35,551 bases of DNA from the NCBI GenBank assembly GCA_028282245.1, contig JANQIL010000041.1, positions 1-35,551 of the forward strand, in the 5' to 3' direction. Position 1 is the stretch's first letter. Every line of letters begins with the position of its first letter. Both the position numbers and the translations under genes were made by a program. Positions 34,434 to 35,551 of this stretch are shown one piece after another. The stretch is from Magnetospira sp. (GTDB lineage Bacteria; Pseudomonadota; Alphaproteobacteria; Rhodospirillales; Magnetospiraceae). The notes under the pieces were generated by a model. It saw only the letters and a program-made list of their open reading frames with translations. It was not told where the DNA came from and did not search any database.

Positions 34434-34904
34434 TCATCGCTTGGCGAGCAGATGCCGCCACAGGCCGGCCCGTTGGCGGACGGCGCGACGCTCCGCCTTG
34501 GCATACTCGAACCCCTCGCCGGAGACGGCGCGCGCCCATCCGCTCTCCACCATCGCCCGATTGATTTCCAAACGGTCGCTGCGGCAGACCGCGCGTGGAG
34601 CGCTCGTCCCGCGAGTCTCCCTGGGAACGCAGGTAATCGACTCCGAGGGAATCAGGTTCTTCAAGGCGGCCGTCGCCATGTCGCCGCAGGGAATCGGCGC
34701 GCCGCCCCGGAACGGGGTGCAGACACGCCCCGGTCTTGGCGCCCGGATGCCCCACAGGGTGATCTCGCTTCGCCCGATGCGCAGGGTATTGGCGTCGATC
34801 ACCGTCGCCCGGCCGGTCAGATCGCCGTCGGCGGCGGCCGACGGACCGAGGAGGATCGGCAGCAACGCGACGGCCGCGGCGCCCAGGATCGCGCGGTGCC
34901 TCAC
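34434..34904 (-). CDS. Secreted thermonuclease-fold protein with degenerate active site
   Basis: A 156-residue protein with a cleavable signal peptide (about 1-25, LGAAAVALLPILLGPSAAA) and a staphylococcal-nuclease-like domain: ATVIDANTLRIG, ITLWGIRAPRPG, a CG followed by ATAAL, and the NRAMVESGWARA segment with the family's C-terminal helix AERRAVRQRAGLW. By alignment of the core to nuclease, the catalytic positions Arg35, Asp40 and Glu43 correspond to Thr, Arg and Arg, so nuclease activity is unlikely. Four Cys (62, 73, 92, 107) suggest disulfides, fitting the periplasm. The GTG start overlaps the stop of the upstream gene by 4 bases (GTGA), so the two are coupled. Confidence 0.72.
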   Translation of the reverse strand: MRHRAILGAAAVALLPILLGPSAAADGDLTGRATVIDANTLRIGRSEITLWGIRAPRPGRVCTPFRGGAPIPCGDMATAALKNLIPSESITCVPRETRGTSAPRAVCRSDRLEINRAMVESGWARAVSGEGFEYAKAERRAVRQRAGLWRHLLAKR

Positions 34905-35491
34905 CGGGGGATCGGGAAGGTCTGCTTGCGGACGGTGCGGCCGACCACCGAGACCAGCGGCTCGACCATCAGCCGGGTCAGCAGCCGGGAGTCGGCCCGC
35001 GAAAGCTCGGCCGTGGCCCAGCCCTGCCACAGCCGCTTGCCGGTTTGCCGCTCGGCGATCAGGGCATCAAGCCGGTACCGGGTCGACGAACCGGTGTTGT
35101 TGTCGCTGCCCGGGTTGAACAGGCCACCCTGGGTGCTGTTGTAGAGATTGAACCGCACCCCGGCGTCGTCGCCGCCGGTGTCGCCGCCGCGCGCGTGCAT
35201 CTCCACCATGTAGCGGTTGTCGCGGCCCCAGGTGCCGAGCGTCCCATGGGTTCCGAACTCCAGGATCAGCGGCGCCCCCTCGACGACCCGGTGACCGGCC
35301 GCCCGCAGGCGATGCACGAATTCGTCGCGCAGGTCGGCGTTGTCTCCCGACTCGTCGACCAGTCGCACGTCGATCGCCGCCGCCGGCGGCAGTGGCGCGT
35401 AGGACTGGCCGTTGACCAGCCCGTCGGCGGCGCGGGCGGCGCTGGCGGCGAGCAGGATCAGGCAGATCAGCGGAACGGAAATGGCGCGCAT
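34901..35491 (-). CDS. Secreted protein of unknown function
   Basis: A 196-residue exported protein with a clear signal peptide (about 1-21, VPLICLILLAASAARA). The mature part has a mixed alpha/beta pattern, a Gly/Asn/Ser-rich middle (about 99-137, GGDTGGDDAG through NPGSDNNTGSS) and an end resembling periplasmic proteins that hold LW-QGWA motifs (GKRLWQGWATAEL). I do not recognise the family. The ATG follows GGAGG at 9 bases. Translation of the nuclease-fold gene is coupled to it, and both are secreted, which suggests a joint periplasmic or outer-membrane role. The right edge of the window lies 60 bases upstream; no promoter is judged there. Confidence 0.82.
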   Translation of the reverse strand: MRAISVPLICLILLAASAARAADGLVNGQSYAPLPPAAAIDVRLVDESGDNADLRDEFVHRLRAAGHRVVEGAPLILEFGTHGTLGTWGRDNRYMVEMHARGGDTGGDDAGVRFNLYNSTQGGLFNPGSDNNTGSSTRYRLDALIAERQTGKRLWQGWATAELSRADSRLLTRLMVEPLVSVVGRTVRKQTFPIPR

Positions 35492-35551
35492 GAGGAGTTT
35501 CCTCCGGGGCTCGGAAGGTTGGCCGGCATGATGGTGGCTGGGCCGGACCTT

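Overview
The window is GC-rich, densely packed chromosomal DNA from what looks like an alphaproteobacterium, probably of the Rhodospirillales type. This is an inference from gene content: a hisZ-purA pair, an E. coli-type MsrA, HspQ, a class of PyrE with a long C-terminus, a CobN of the aerobic cobalamin pathway, and strong GC bias at third codon positions. I see no tRNA, rRNA, insertion sequence, CRISPR array or phage gene.

Layout. 1-4.0 kb: the end of an EAL-domain phosphodiesterase gene on the plus strand meets a minus-strand group (DUF4126 membrane protein, msrA, and two peptide-type ABC permeases dppB/dppC). 4.0-9.4 kb, plus strand: a promoter/terminator-bounded structured RNA candidate, hspQ, a Cache-PAS histidine kinase, then pyrE translationally coupled to a peptide-type solute-binding protein. 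9.5-12.9 kb: three adjacent genes that look like a complete tripartite alpha-helical pore-forming toxin (AhlABC/SmhABC/Hbl-Nhe type), preceded by an AT-rich island with a strong sigma70-like promoter and an inverted repeat over its -10. 13.0-17.3 kb: a small unknown gene, then purD (minus), xseA and a LytM/M23 peptidase (plus), and a cold-shock gene (minus). 17.3-21.3 kb: a long AT-rich control region and a complete proVWX glycine betaine/proline importer, closed by a 9-bp GC stem with a TTCG loop. 21.5-27.3 kb: cobN, an EamA exporter and a sorbosone-dehydrogenase-like lipoprotein. 27.3-29.0 kb, minus: panB-panC. 29.1-31.8 kb, minus: a two-gene unit of a membrane-anchored kinase-fold protein with a degenerate catalytic loop and a small membrane protein. 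31.9-34.3 kb, minus: hisZ-purA. 34.4-35.5 kb, minus: two coupled secreted proteins, one a nuclease-fold protein lacking catalytic residues.

Most of the window is housekeeping metabolism (pyrimidine, purine, pantothenate, histidine, cobalamin), stress proteins (MsrA, HspQ, Csp, ProVWX) and envelope functions. The parts that stand out as accessory or undescribed are the tripartite toxin operon with its mosaic 5' end, the structured leader or small RNA before hspQ, and the pseudokinase/membrane-protein pair.
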